DNA from: JBFLXN01 sp040755715 [NCBI: Candidatus Edwardsbacteria bacterium]
GTDB lineage: Bacteria > Edwardsbacteria > AC1 > JBFLXN01
Length of the DNA: 5,291 bases
Direction: 5' to 3'
Assembly (NCBI GenBank): GCA_040755715.1
Contig: JBFLXN010000181.1
Span: 1 to 5,291, forward strand
The notes under the pieces are model-generated. The model searched no databases, was not told the origin of the DNA, and saw nothing but the letters and a program-made list of their open reading frames with translations. Positions 1-4,751 of the stretch are shown here, one piece after another (the stretch's first letter is position 1; each line of letters begins with the position of its first letter). The position numbers were made by a program, and so were the translations under genes.

Positions 1-63
1 GAGAGGGGGAAACAGGAGGGAGTGGGTCTCTTTCAACCCCGACCTAAAGGTCGGGGCTATTAA
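1..63 (+). CDS. Possible 3' end of rplR (50S ribosomal protein L18), partial
   Basis: Frame 1 is open from the window edge to a TAA at 61-63, giving a tail with GKQEGVGLF followed by about ten residues. L18 normally sits directly before S5 in spc operons and ends in an A-R-x-G-G-L-x-F-like motif, which EGVGLF loosely resembles. If this is right, the natural C terminus has been extended by roughly ten residues (QPRPKGRGY) encoded by the palindrome at 37-56. The assignment rests on gene order and a weak motif over only 20 codons. Frame 2 is also open over this stretch, to about position 96, so the reading frame is not certain. The region could instead be non-coding repeat DNA. Confidence 0.35.
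   Translation, partial: ERGKQEGVGLFQPRPKGRGY
37..56. repeat. Perfect 8-bp palindrome, CCCCGACC / GGTCGGGG
   Basis: CCCCGACC at 37-44 and GGTCGGGG at 49-56 are perfect complements around a TAAA loop. No T run follows (CTATTAAAA), so a canonical intrinsic terminator is unlikely. The arms share CCCCGAC/GTCGGG with the palindrome at the far end of the window (5277-5291), so this looks like one copy of a dispersed hairpin repeat. It lies inside the putative rplR tail. Confidence 0.8.
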
Positions 64-88
64 AAAACAACTTATTTCCTAAAAATAA

Positions 89-161
89 AGGCCTCATCCT
101 GTCAAAAATTAATGCGACATAGCACTACTTACCGAGTTCCGATAAAATCGGGACGAGGCTT
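89..161 (+). promoter_or_regulatory. Structured leader upstream of rpsE with competing hairpins
   Basis: GCCTCATCC (91-99) can pair with GGACGAGGC (151-159) with one A-C mismatch; a G-U and an A-T pair extend the stem to 89/161. Nested in its loop, GTTCCGAT (136-143) pairs with ATCGGGAC (147-154) around AAA, with one wobble. The two helices compete for bases 151-154, so they cannot both form fully. The structure ends about 7 nt before the rpsE Shine-Dalgarno. Regulation is conceivable, but the inner hairpin resembles the dispersed CCGA/TCGG palindromes elsewhere in the window, so it may simply be repeat DNA. No promoter is evident in the gap. Confidence 0.45.
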
Positions 162-167
162 ATCTTG

Positions 168-175
168 AAAGGAGG
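168..175 (+). promoter_or_regulatory. Strong Shine-Dalgarno (AAAGGAGG) for rpsE
   Basis: AAAGGAGG lies 6 nt before the TTG at 182 and is near-perfectly complementary to the 16S rRNA tail. It decides the start: rpsE begins with TTG, a weak initiator, and this is the strongest ribosome binding site in the window. Confidence 0.9.
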
Positions 176-181
176 TTTAAG

Positions 182-739
182 TTGCCGAAGGTTGATTTAG
201 CAAGTTTAGGTGAATTGACTGAACAAATCATAGACATCAATCGGGTAGCAAAAGTAGTGAAAGGAGGGAAACGGTTCGGTTTTACCGCTCTGGTGAGCGT
301 GGGCGATGGCAATGGTTATGTAGGCGTAGGATTAGGCAAGGCTAAGGAAATCTCTGAAGCCATCCGTAAAGCTACTGAACAAGCCAAGAAAAATATTAGA
401 CCAGTGCCAATAGTGGATGGAACTATTCCCTATCAAGTATTAGGCAAATTTGGGGCAAGTAAAGTCGTTTTAAGACCGGCTTCTTCGGGAACAGGGATAA
501 TCGCCGGAAATACGGTCAGAGCAGTTCTAGAACCCTGTGGTATCAAAAACATTTTAACAAAAAGCCTCGGGTCTAATAATCCTCATAATCTAGTCAAAGC
601 CACACTTGATGGCCTTTCCCAACTTCGTCTGCCAGAAGAAGTTATTAAAGAAAGAAATAAGACAGAAGAAAAATTAAGAGACGATAGTCGTTTGACAGTA
701 GAAACAATCTCTGCGAAACCAGAAAGTAAAATGAATTAG
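182..739 (+). CDS. rpsE: 30S ribosomal protein S5
   Basis: S5 is a small-subunit protein near the decoding region and mRNA entry side, involved in translational accuracy. The 185-residue product has the S5 N-terminal RNA-binding domain at about residues 11-76, with [11 protein letters not shown] and [21 protein letters not shown]. The C-terminal domain follows at about 90-155, with [22 protein letters not shown], the S5-typical [16 protein letters not shown] and then a charged tail. It is somewhat longer than the 167 residues of E. coli S5, the excess being mainly the hydrophilic C terminus after about residue 155. The TTG start is chosen because a strong AAAGGAGG sits 6 nt upstream and the N terminus has normal length. 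rpmD follows 12 nt after the stop, so the two are surely co-transcribed. The VKGGKRF loop is where spectinomycin-resistance changes map in other bacteria; nothing abnormal is seen there. Confidence 0.98.
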   Translation: MPKVDLASLGELTEQIIDINRVAKVVKGGKRFGFTALVSVGDGNGYVGVGLGKAKEISEAIRKATEQAKKNIRPVPIVDGTIPYQVLGKFGASKVVLRPASSGTGIIAGNTVRAVLEPCGIKNILTKSLGSNNPHNLVKATLDGLSQLRLPEEVIKERNKTEEKLRDDSRLTVETISAKPESKMN

Positions 740-751
740 TGAGGGGGAGAA

Positions 752-937
752 ATGACTGGAAAACTAAAGATTACACAAATCAGAAGCGCTATTAATCGTA
801 GAGAAAACCAGAAACAAACGATTCGGGCTTTAGGCATTAAGAAATTACATCAAGGCGTAATTCACGAGAATTCACCCCAAATTAGGGGAATGATAAAAAA
901 AGTAGAGCATTTACTAAAGGTTGAGAAAATCCTGTAG
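752..937 (+). CDS. rpmD: 50S ribosomal protein L30
   Basis: L30 is a small large-subunit protein with an alpha/beta ferredoxin-like fold. The 61-residue product matches the usual 58-62 residue length. It shows the family pattern LKITQIRSAINRRENQKQTIRALGI, with basic residues then TIRALGIKKLHQGVIHENSP and IRGMIKKVEHLLKVE at the C terminus. The ATG at 752 has a purine-rich GAGGGGGAG just upstream, beginning 2 nt after the rpsE stop. Position between S5 and L15 is canonical. Some bacterial lineages lack L30, so its presence is a mild taxonomic constraint. Confidence 0.97.
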   Translation: MTGKLKITQIRSAINRRENQKQTIRALGIKKLHQGVIHENSPQIRGMIKKVEHLLKVEKIL

Positions 938-952
938 TGTGAAAATGATAGA

Positions 953-988
953 TTCGCAGAGGAATTTCAGCGTAATCTGCGGATTACG
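953..988 (+). repeat. Overlapping alternative hairpins in the rpmD-rplO gap
   Basis: CGTAATC (971-977) and GATTACG (982-988) form a perfect 7-bp stem around TGCG. TTCGCAGA (953-960) can instead pair with TCTGCGGA (976-983), with one wobble, and this uses the loop and part of both arms of the first hairpin. The two folds exclude each other. The gap is 78 nt, much longer than the 12-nt rpsE-rpmD gap. The structure ends about 14 nt before the rplO Shine-Dalgarno region. Whether it is regulatory or another inserted palindrome cannot be told from one sequence. Confidence 0.55.
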
Positions 989-1015
989 AAACCTCAAAAA
1001 TAGGTAAGGGAAAAA

Positions 1016-1465
1016 ATGATTAAACTTGGTGAGTTGCGACCAGCTAAGGGTGCCGTAAAAAAGAAGAAACGACTCGGCTGTGGTGAAGGGTCAGGACACG
1101 GAGGAACTTCTACCAAAGGGCATAAAGGACAAAAGGCAAGAGCTGGGAAAGGAAGTAAAGTTCCTCCCTGGTTTGAGGGAGGACAGATGCCATTACAACG
1201 AAGATTGCCCAAGCGAGGATTTACCAGCAAGTTCAGGAGAGAATTCCAAATCGTAAACCTGAAAGAATTAAACAGATGCCTTCCCCAAACAGTAATTACT
1301 CCCGAAGTATTAAGAGAGAAAGGACTAATTAAGAAACTGGATTTACCCGTGAAGATTTTAGGTGAGGGGGAAATAAAAGAGCCTCTCCAAGTGCAAGCGC
1401 AGGCTTTTTCCAAACAAGCTTTGGAAAAGATTGAAAAGCAAGGAGGGAAAGCAATCTTAATCTAA
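1016..1465 (+). CDS. rplO: 50S ribosomal protein L15
   Basis: L15 binds 23S rRNA through an extended basic N-terminal arm and acts in late large-subunit assembly. The 149-residue product is close to the usual 144-150. The N-terminal arm (about residues 1-75) contains KKKKRLGCGEGSGHGGTSTKGHKGQKAR, in parts, and then FEGGQMPLQRRLPKRGF, the L15 hallmark. The globular C-terminal half carries VNLKELNR, LREKGLIKKLDLPVKILGEGE and ends QGGKAILI, matching the family's AGGK-like end. The ATG is preceded by AGGTAAGGG and five A residues. A cysteine replaces the commoner arginine in RLGxG, a minor oddity. A long antisense open frame at 994-1413 is a compositional shadow of this gene. Confidence 0.98.
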   Translation: MIKLGELRPAKGAVKKKKRLGCGEGSGHGGTSTKGHKGQKARAGKGSKVPPWFEGGQMPLQRRLPKRGFTSKFRREFQIVNLKELNRCLPQTVITPEVLREKGLIKKLDLPVKILGEGEIKEPLQVQAQAFSKQALEKIEKQGGKAILI

Positions 1466-1467
1466 TT

Positions 1468-1595
1468 TCAAAAATCAAAAATTTCCGCCTAAGGCGGATC
1501 CGTCCGTCATTTTAGCGGAAAAATGCAAAATGACAAATCAAAATCCAAAAATGTTTTTAAAATATTTGACTTTTGGTTTGCAATTTTGATTTTTG
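1468..1595. repeat. MITE-like AT-rich block bounded by 14-bp inverted repeats
   Basis: The block starts 3 nt after the rplO stop with two exact heptads, TCAAAAA TCAAAAA (1468-1481). CAAAAATCAAAAATT (1469-1483) pairs with AATTTTGATTTTTG (1582-1595) with one bulged A, so the whole block can be closed by a 14-bp stem. Inside are TCCGCC-TAA-GGCGGA (1484-1498), an outer TTTCCGC/GCGGAAA pair (1482-1488 with 1515-1521), and an imperfect long hairpin between about 1524-1553 and 1561-1590. The left arm of that hairpin is heptad-periodic: ATGCAAA, ATGACAA, ATCAAAA, TCCAAAA from 1523 to 1550. No coding potential is visible. It may be a non-autonomous repeat or an accretion of several short repeats. Confidence 0.6.
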
Positions 1596-1637
1596 TCCGA
1601 TGACTCCGAAGAGTCTGAGTATCGGACTCCTTCGGAG
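1596..1637. repeat. Nested palindromes in the secY leader (TCCGAT ... ATCGGA; CTCCGAAG ... CTTCGGAG)
   Basis: TCCGAT (1596-1601) pairs with ATCGGA (1621-1626) and encloses the perfect hairpin GACTC-CGAA-GAGTC (1602-1615). CTCCGAAG (1604-1611) is also a perfect complement of CTTCGGAG (1630-1637), and CTCC-TTC-GGAG (1627-1637) folds on its own. These pairings are mutually exclusive. The stretch follows directly on the AT-rich block and is open in the secY frame, so it is also the source of a spurious N-terminal extension of SecY. Confidence 0.7.
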
Positions 1638-1655
1638 ATATTTATATTTTGCATT

Positions 1656-1672
1656 CCCGAACGAAGTGAGGG
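1656..1672 (+). promoter_or_regulatory. Tandem-GA hairpin carrying the secY Shine-Dalgarno
   Basis: CCCGAACGAAGTGAGGG can fold as CCC/GGG, a GA/GA step (tandem G-A pairs), AC/GT and a GAA loop. Its 3' arm contains GAGG(G), which lies 7-8 nt before the ATG at 1680 and is the only ribosome binding site candidate for secY. Folding would therefore hide the site. A second copy of the same core is at 5207-5225, so this is a dispersed repeat that appears to have become the secY translation signal. Confidence 0.6.
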
Positions 1673-1679
1673 TTGTCTT

Positions 1680-2993
1680 ATGTTTGAAAAAATAACCAAT
1701 GTGTTTCGCATTCCGGAGTTGCGTCAACGTATTCTCTTTACTTTGGGGCTGTTGATTGTCTATCGTTTAGGGGGACATATTCCTTCAGCCGGCATTAATA
1801 CCGCCGCTTTAGCCGAGTTCTTTCGCCAGGCACGCGGCACCTTCTTCGGTCTGTATGACCTCTTTGTGGGTGGCAATTTGAGACGAGCAACAATCTTCGC
1901 CCTAGGCATAATGCCCTATATCTCTGCTTCTATTATCATGCAACTATTAGGTGCTGTCTTTCCCTATTTAGAAAAATTACAGCGAGAAGGCGAAGTCGGA
2001 CGGAGAAAGATTAATCAATATACTCGCTATGCCACTGTCCTTCTTTCAATGATTCAATCTTTAGGCATTAGTAGTTTCCTGGAGAGTTTAGCCCCCAGTG
2101 GGGTGCCGGTAGTGCCACATCCAGGTATAAGTTTCAAATTGCTGACGATGTTGACGATGACCTCAGGAACCATTTTTGTAATGTGGCTGGGCGAACAGAT
2201 TACGGAAAGAGGCATTGGTAATGGTATTTCTCTGATTATCTTTATTGGTTGTCTGGATGAGATTCCCAGCTATGTTATGCAAACCTATACAATGTGGCGG
2301 GGGGGGGCACTGCAGCTCGTGCCACTTATCTTCATTTTTGTGGTTATGTTTTTAGTCACCGCCTCCGTAGTTCTAATGACCCAGGCAGCCAGAAAGATTC
2401 CGGTGCAATATGCCAAAAGAATCGTCGGTCGCAAAGTTTACGGTGGACAAAGCACCTATATTCCTTTAGGTTTCAACACCGCAGGGGTAATTCCCATCAT
2501 CTTTGCTTCCAGTCTTTTGGTTTTTCCCGGAACTTTAGCCACCTTTATGAAAAGCGAAAGTATGAAAGTAATTGCAGGCTGGTTTTCACCTCACTCGGTA
2601 GTTTACAATGTAGCTTATGGACTGTTAATTATCTTCTTCGCCTATTTTTATACAGCCATCGTCATTAATCCCGTGGAGTTAGCAGAGAATATGAAAAAAT
2701 ACGGTGGGTTTATCCCAGGAATTAGACCTGGTCAAAAAACTTCCGAATATATAGATAAGGTCTTAACCCGCATCACTCTGCCAGGAGCTATCTTTTTCGC
2801 TTTGATAGCCATTTTGCCTACTGTTCTCTATGCGGCGGCCAATGTCCCCTTTTATTTTGGTGGCACTACGCTTCTAATCATCGTCGGCGTTGCCTTGGAT
2901 ACATTACAACAAATTGAATCACACCTCTTAATGCGACACTACGAAGGATTTATCAAAAAGGGGAAAATTTCGGGAAGATATGGAAGAATGTAG
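1680..2993 (+). CDS. secY: Protein translocase subunit SecY
   Basis: SecY is the ten-helix inner-membrane channel for Sec-dependent export and membrane insertion, working with SecE, SecG and SecA. From the ATG at 1680 the product is 437 residues, typical for the family. MFEKITNVFRIPELRQRILFTL begins as usual (helix 1 at about 18-38). The plug/helix-2 region is at about 62-100 with RATIFALGIMPYISASII. EQITERGIGNGISLI lies near 185. The C4 loop PVQYAKRIVGRKVYGG is near 240, and the C5 loop has GIRPG with Arg349, corresponding to the SecA-contact arginine (E. coli R357). The end is TLQQIESHLLMRHYEGF. The frame stays open upstream to a TTG at 1593, but those 29 codons are hydrophilic repeat-derived sequence without family resemblance, so ATG 1680 is preferred. 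A run of nine G (2299-2307) encodes part of Arg207-Gly-Gly. The TAG stop coincides with the start of the inverted repeat at 2991. Confidence 0.97.
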   Translation: MFEKITNVFRIPELRQRILFTLGLLIVYRLGGHIPSAGINTAALAEFFRQARGTFFGLYDLFVGGNLRRATIFALGIMPYISASIIMQLLGAVFPYLEKLQREGEVGRRKINQYTRYATVLLSMIQSLGISSFLESLAPSGVPVVPHPGISFKLLTMLTMTSGTIFVMWLGEQITERGIGNGISLIIFIGCLDEIPSYVMQTYTMWRGGALQLVPLIFIFVVMFLVTASVVLMTQAARKIPVQYAKRIVGRKVYGGQSTYIPLGFNTAGVIPIIFASSLLVFPGTLATFMKSESMKVIAGWFSPHSVVYNVAYGLLIIFFAYFYTAIVINPVELAENMKKYGGFIPGIRPGQKTSEYIDKVLTRITLPGAIFFALIAILPTVLYAAANVPFYFGGTTLLIIVGVALDTLQQIESHLLMRHYEGFIKKGKISGRYGRM

Positions 2994-3020
2994 TTGATAG
3001 TGTATAGTAGATAGTTGATA
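2993..3020 (+). repeat. Four GTNNATA heptads (left end of the element)
   Basis: Units GTTGATA, GTGTATA, GTAGATA and GTTGATA follow one another with exact 7-nt spacing, sharing GT at positions 1-2 and ATA at 5-7. The first G is the last base of the secY stop codon. Inverted copies (TATNNAC) occur at about 3300-3322. Confidence 0.8.
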
Positions 3021-3024
3021 GTTA

Positions 3025-3304
3025 AGGGAAGGAGAATGCTTCGGTTTGACACAACATACAAGAAAGAGTGCGATTTCCATTTTCTCCAGCATTGCTGAAG
3101 GAAGCAGAGTAGGTTCAGCAAAACCGATTTCAGACGGTATATCCAAATTTCTCTTGGTTTACTGTATAAATTGGTGATTCAATTGTTCGTGGCTCTGGAT
3201 AGCGGTTACCTAACGAAAGATATGTTTGATGACTCTATAATGAATCAGAAATCATAGCAAAGATGCTCTCTAATCTTTCTAGGTCGCAATCCCACAAGCC
3301 ACAA
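3025..3304 (+). pseudogene. Decayed four-helix-bundle protein (23S rRNA intervening-sequence protein family)
   Basis: Frame 1 reads ECFGLTQHTRKSAISI then FSSIAEGSRVGSAK (about 3034-3123), matching the family core FGLT-x-Q-x-RKSAISIPSNIAEGS. The match continues in frame 3 from about 3126 with DFRRYIQISLGLL and later ALDSGYLTKDMFD. It resumes in frame 2 from about 3242 with ESEIIAKMLSNLSRS and HKPQ, a typical C-terminal end. Both frame changes fit single-base losses, the first in the A run at 3120-3123. The N-terminal helix (about 30-40 residues) and any start codon are missing. The intact family is about 115-125 residues, occurs inside 23S rRNA intervening sequences and also as free-standing genes, and is structurally related to the Avd protein of diversity-generating retroelements; its function is not established. 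This copy cannot make a normal protein. Frames were read by eye, so shift positions are approximate. Confidence 0.85.
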
Positions 3305-3324
3305 ACTATAAACTATCAACTAAG

Positions 3325-3966
3325 ATGCAGATAGTTCTGCTTGGTCCACCTGGAGCTGGTAAAGGAACACAAGCAATCCAATTTAGTAAAAAGTTCTCCA
3401 TACCTCATATTTCCACCGGAGATATTCTTCGCCACGCCGTGCAAGAGCAAAATGAACTGGGTCAAGCAGTCAAAGAAATTATGGAAAGAGGGAAACTGGT
3501 TCCAGATGAAATAATGAGTCAACTGATAGAAAAAAGATTACAAAAAGAGGATACAGAAAAAGGTTTCATTTTAGATGGTTTTCCACGGACGATAAATCAG
3601 GCAAAGAAACTGGACGAAATTTTAGCAAAACATAATACAAAGATTGAATGTGTCTTTTATATTGAAGTAAAAGAAAAAAAACTCTTTCAAAGACTTTCTT
3701 CCCGATTGGTATGTGAATCCTGCAAAACACTTTACAATCTAAAGACGAACCCTCCAAGAAAGAAAGGGAGATGTGACCGCTGTGGGGGGAGATTGATTAT
3801 CCGACACGATGATAAAATAGAAACAATTATTGAACGACTGAGAATTTATAGAAAACAAAACAAACCATTGTTGAGATTCTATCAGAAAAAAGGAATAGTT
3901 TTACCCATCAATGGTGAGCTGAGTCCCCAAGAAGTCTTTGCCCAAATGATGGCCATTGTGCCGTGA
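3325..3966 (+). CDS. adk: Adenylate kinase (EC 2.7.4.3), zinc-lid type
   Basis: Catalyses ATP + AMP to 2 ADP in the cytosol. The 213-residue product is standard length for the long-lid bacterial form. The P-loop GPPGAGKGT is at residues 7-15. The AMP-binding segment includes STGDILR (30-36) and the strand/loop GFILDGFPRTINQA (80-93), with Arg36 and Arg88 in the expected places. The lid begins after RLSSRLVC and contains four cysteines at 130, 133, 150 and 153 (CxxC...CxxC), predicting structural zinc. RHDDKIETIIERL near 160-172 is the usual post-lid motif. The ATG lies 2 nt after the inverted-repeat element and has no visible Shine-Dalgarno (CAACTAAG precedes it). The stop overlaps the start of map by 4 nt (GTGA), so the two are translationally coupled. 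Confidence 0.98.
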   Translation: MQIVLLGPPGAGKGTQAIQFSKKFSIPHISTGDILRHAVQEQNELGQAVKEIMERGKLVPDEIMSQLIEKRLQKEDTEKGFILDGFPRTINQAKKLDEILAKHNTKIECVFYIEVKEKKLFQRLSSRLVCESCKTLYNLKTNPPRKKGRCDRCGGRLIIRHDDKIETIIERLRIYRKQNKPLLRFYQKKGIVLPINGELSPQEVFAQMMAIVP

Positions 3967-4721
3967 TTATCTTGCGTTCTGAAAAAGAAATAGAAAAAAT
4001 TGGAAGAAGTTGTCAAATTGTTGAGGAAACCTTCTCAGTCATTGAAGAACTCATTAGACCAGGCGTTAGAACAAAAGAAATAGAGAGAAAAGCCGAAGAA
4101 ATCATTAGACGGAGAGGAGGTTACCCCGCTTTCAAGGGATACAACGGTTTTCCAGGAGCTGTCTGCATTTCCATTAACGAAGAAGTGGTTCACGGAATTC
4201 CCGGAGAGCGAAGACTTGAACCGGGAGAAATAGTGGGAATTGATATCGGTGTTCTTAAAGACGGCTATTATGGCGATGCGGCGAGGACTTATGCTGTAGG
4301 AGAGATTTCTCCCGAGGCCAGGCAATTGCTGGAAGTCACTCAAGAGGCTTTGAAAAAAGGGATTGAACAGGCAGTGGTAGGGAATCGCCTTTTTGATATT
4401 TCTCATACTATTCAATCAATGGTGGAAACAGCTGGTTTTTCAGTGGTAAGAGCTCTTTGTGGACACGGTATTGGTATAGCTTTGCATGAAGAACCACCGG
4501 TGCCAAACTATGGGAAAAAGGGTATGGGGCCAAAACTTAAATCCGGAATGGTATTGGCTATTGAACCAATGGTGAATCAAGGCGACTCTGAAGTAATTAC
4601 ACTTGGTGATAATTGGACAGTTGTTACTAAAGATGGTTCTCTCTCTGCACATTTTGAGGAAACTGTGGTAATTACTGAAGAGGGGCCCAAAATACTTACG
4701 AGACAAATAATAAAAAGCTGA
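3963..4721 (+). CDS. map: Type I methionine aminopeptidase (EC 3.4.11.18)
   Basis: Removes the initiator methionine from nascent proteins at the ribosome. The 252-residue product has the pita-bread fold signature: His77 in NEEVVHGIPG, and metal ligands Asp94 (VGIDIG), Asp105 (YGDAART), His168 (CGHGIG), Glu201 (AIEPM) and Glu232 (AHFEETV), matching the E. coli set D97, D108, H171, E204, E235. His175 in LHEEP is also conserved. Length and absence of a long N-terminal extension fit the bacterial type I enzyme. The start is GTG at 3963, overlapping the adk TGA; no strong ribosome binding site lies just before it, so expression probably depends on coupling to adk. The TGA stop falls inside the first heptad of the AGCNNAN repeat, and the last few residues (QIIKS) may come from that sequence. 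Confidence 0.98.
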   Translation: MIILRSEKEIEKIGRSCQIVEETFSVIEELIRPGVRTKEIERKAEEIIRRRGGYPAFKGYNGFPGAVCISINEEVVHGIPGERRLEPGEIVGIDIGVLKDGYYGDAARTYAVGEISPEARQLLEVTQEALKKGIEQAVVGNRLFDISHTIQSMVETAGFSVVRALCGHGIGIALHEEPPVPNYGKKGMGPKLKSGMVLAIEPMVNQGDSEVITLGDNWTVVTKDGSLSAHFEETVVITEEGPKILTRQIIKS

Positions 4722-4750
4722 AAGCAAAAAGCCAACAGCGAATAGCAAAA
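4716..4750 (+). repeat. Five AGCNNAN heptads filling the map-infA gap
   Basis: Units AGCTGAA, AGCAAAA, AGCCAAC, AGCGAAT and AGCAAAA follow one another without a break. All share AGC at positions 1-3 and A at position 6. The array starts inside the last sense codon of map, contains its TGA stop, and ends one base before the infA ATG. No Shine-Dalgarno is present in it. Confidence 0.8.
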
Positions 4751-4751
4751 T

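Larger units (their letters stand above)
2991..3322. mobile_element. Inverted-repeat-bounded element filling the secY-adk gap
   Basis: TAGTTGATAGTGTATAGT (2991-3008) and the reverse complement of 3305-3322 (TAGTTGATAGTTTATAGT) agree at 17 of 18 positions. The left end is built of heptads GTTGATA, GTGTATA, GTAGATA, GTTGATA (2993-3020); the right end carries the same GTNNATA heptads inverted. The element begins at the TAG stop of secY and ends 2 nt before the adk ATG. Inside is a decayed four-helix-bundle gene. No transposase is present and no target duplication is evident, so the route of entry is unknown. The 331-nt intergenic space holds nothing else recognisable. Confidence 0.6.

Noticed and set aside
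37-60. Intrinsic terminator at the first palindrome
   Set aside because: The stem is good but no T tract follows, and transcription must continue into rpsE.
994-1413. Antisense open frame opposite rplO
   Set aside because: It is the complement of a strongly conserved ribosomal gene, has no recognisable motif and no independent signals.
1566-1594. Promoter-like TTGACT before secY
   Set aside because: No convincing -10 element lies 16-18 nt downstream, and the match sits in T-rich heptad-like sequence where it is easily produced by chance.
1593-1679. Longer SecY starting at TTG 1593
   Set aside because: The extra 29 residues are hydrophilic and repeat-derived, while MFEKITNVFRIPELR at 1680 is the normal SecY start and has a GAGG 8 nt upstream.
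2294-2668. Second plus-strand open frame inside secY
   Set aside because: Out of frame with an intact SecY whose motifs continue through the region; no family resemblance.
2993-3020. CRISPR array or larger tandem repeat
   Set aside because: Units are 7 nt without spacers; no repeat-spacer architecture and no cas genes are present.
2928-3146. Minus-strand open frames across the secY end and the inverted-repeat element
   Set aside because: They straddle the secY C terminus and the pseudogene, whose family match is on the plus strand.
3025-3304. Programmed frameshifting in the four-helix-bundle remnant
   Set aside because: Two shifts, a missing N terminus and no start codon or slippery-site-plus-structure signal point to decay rather than recoding.
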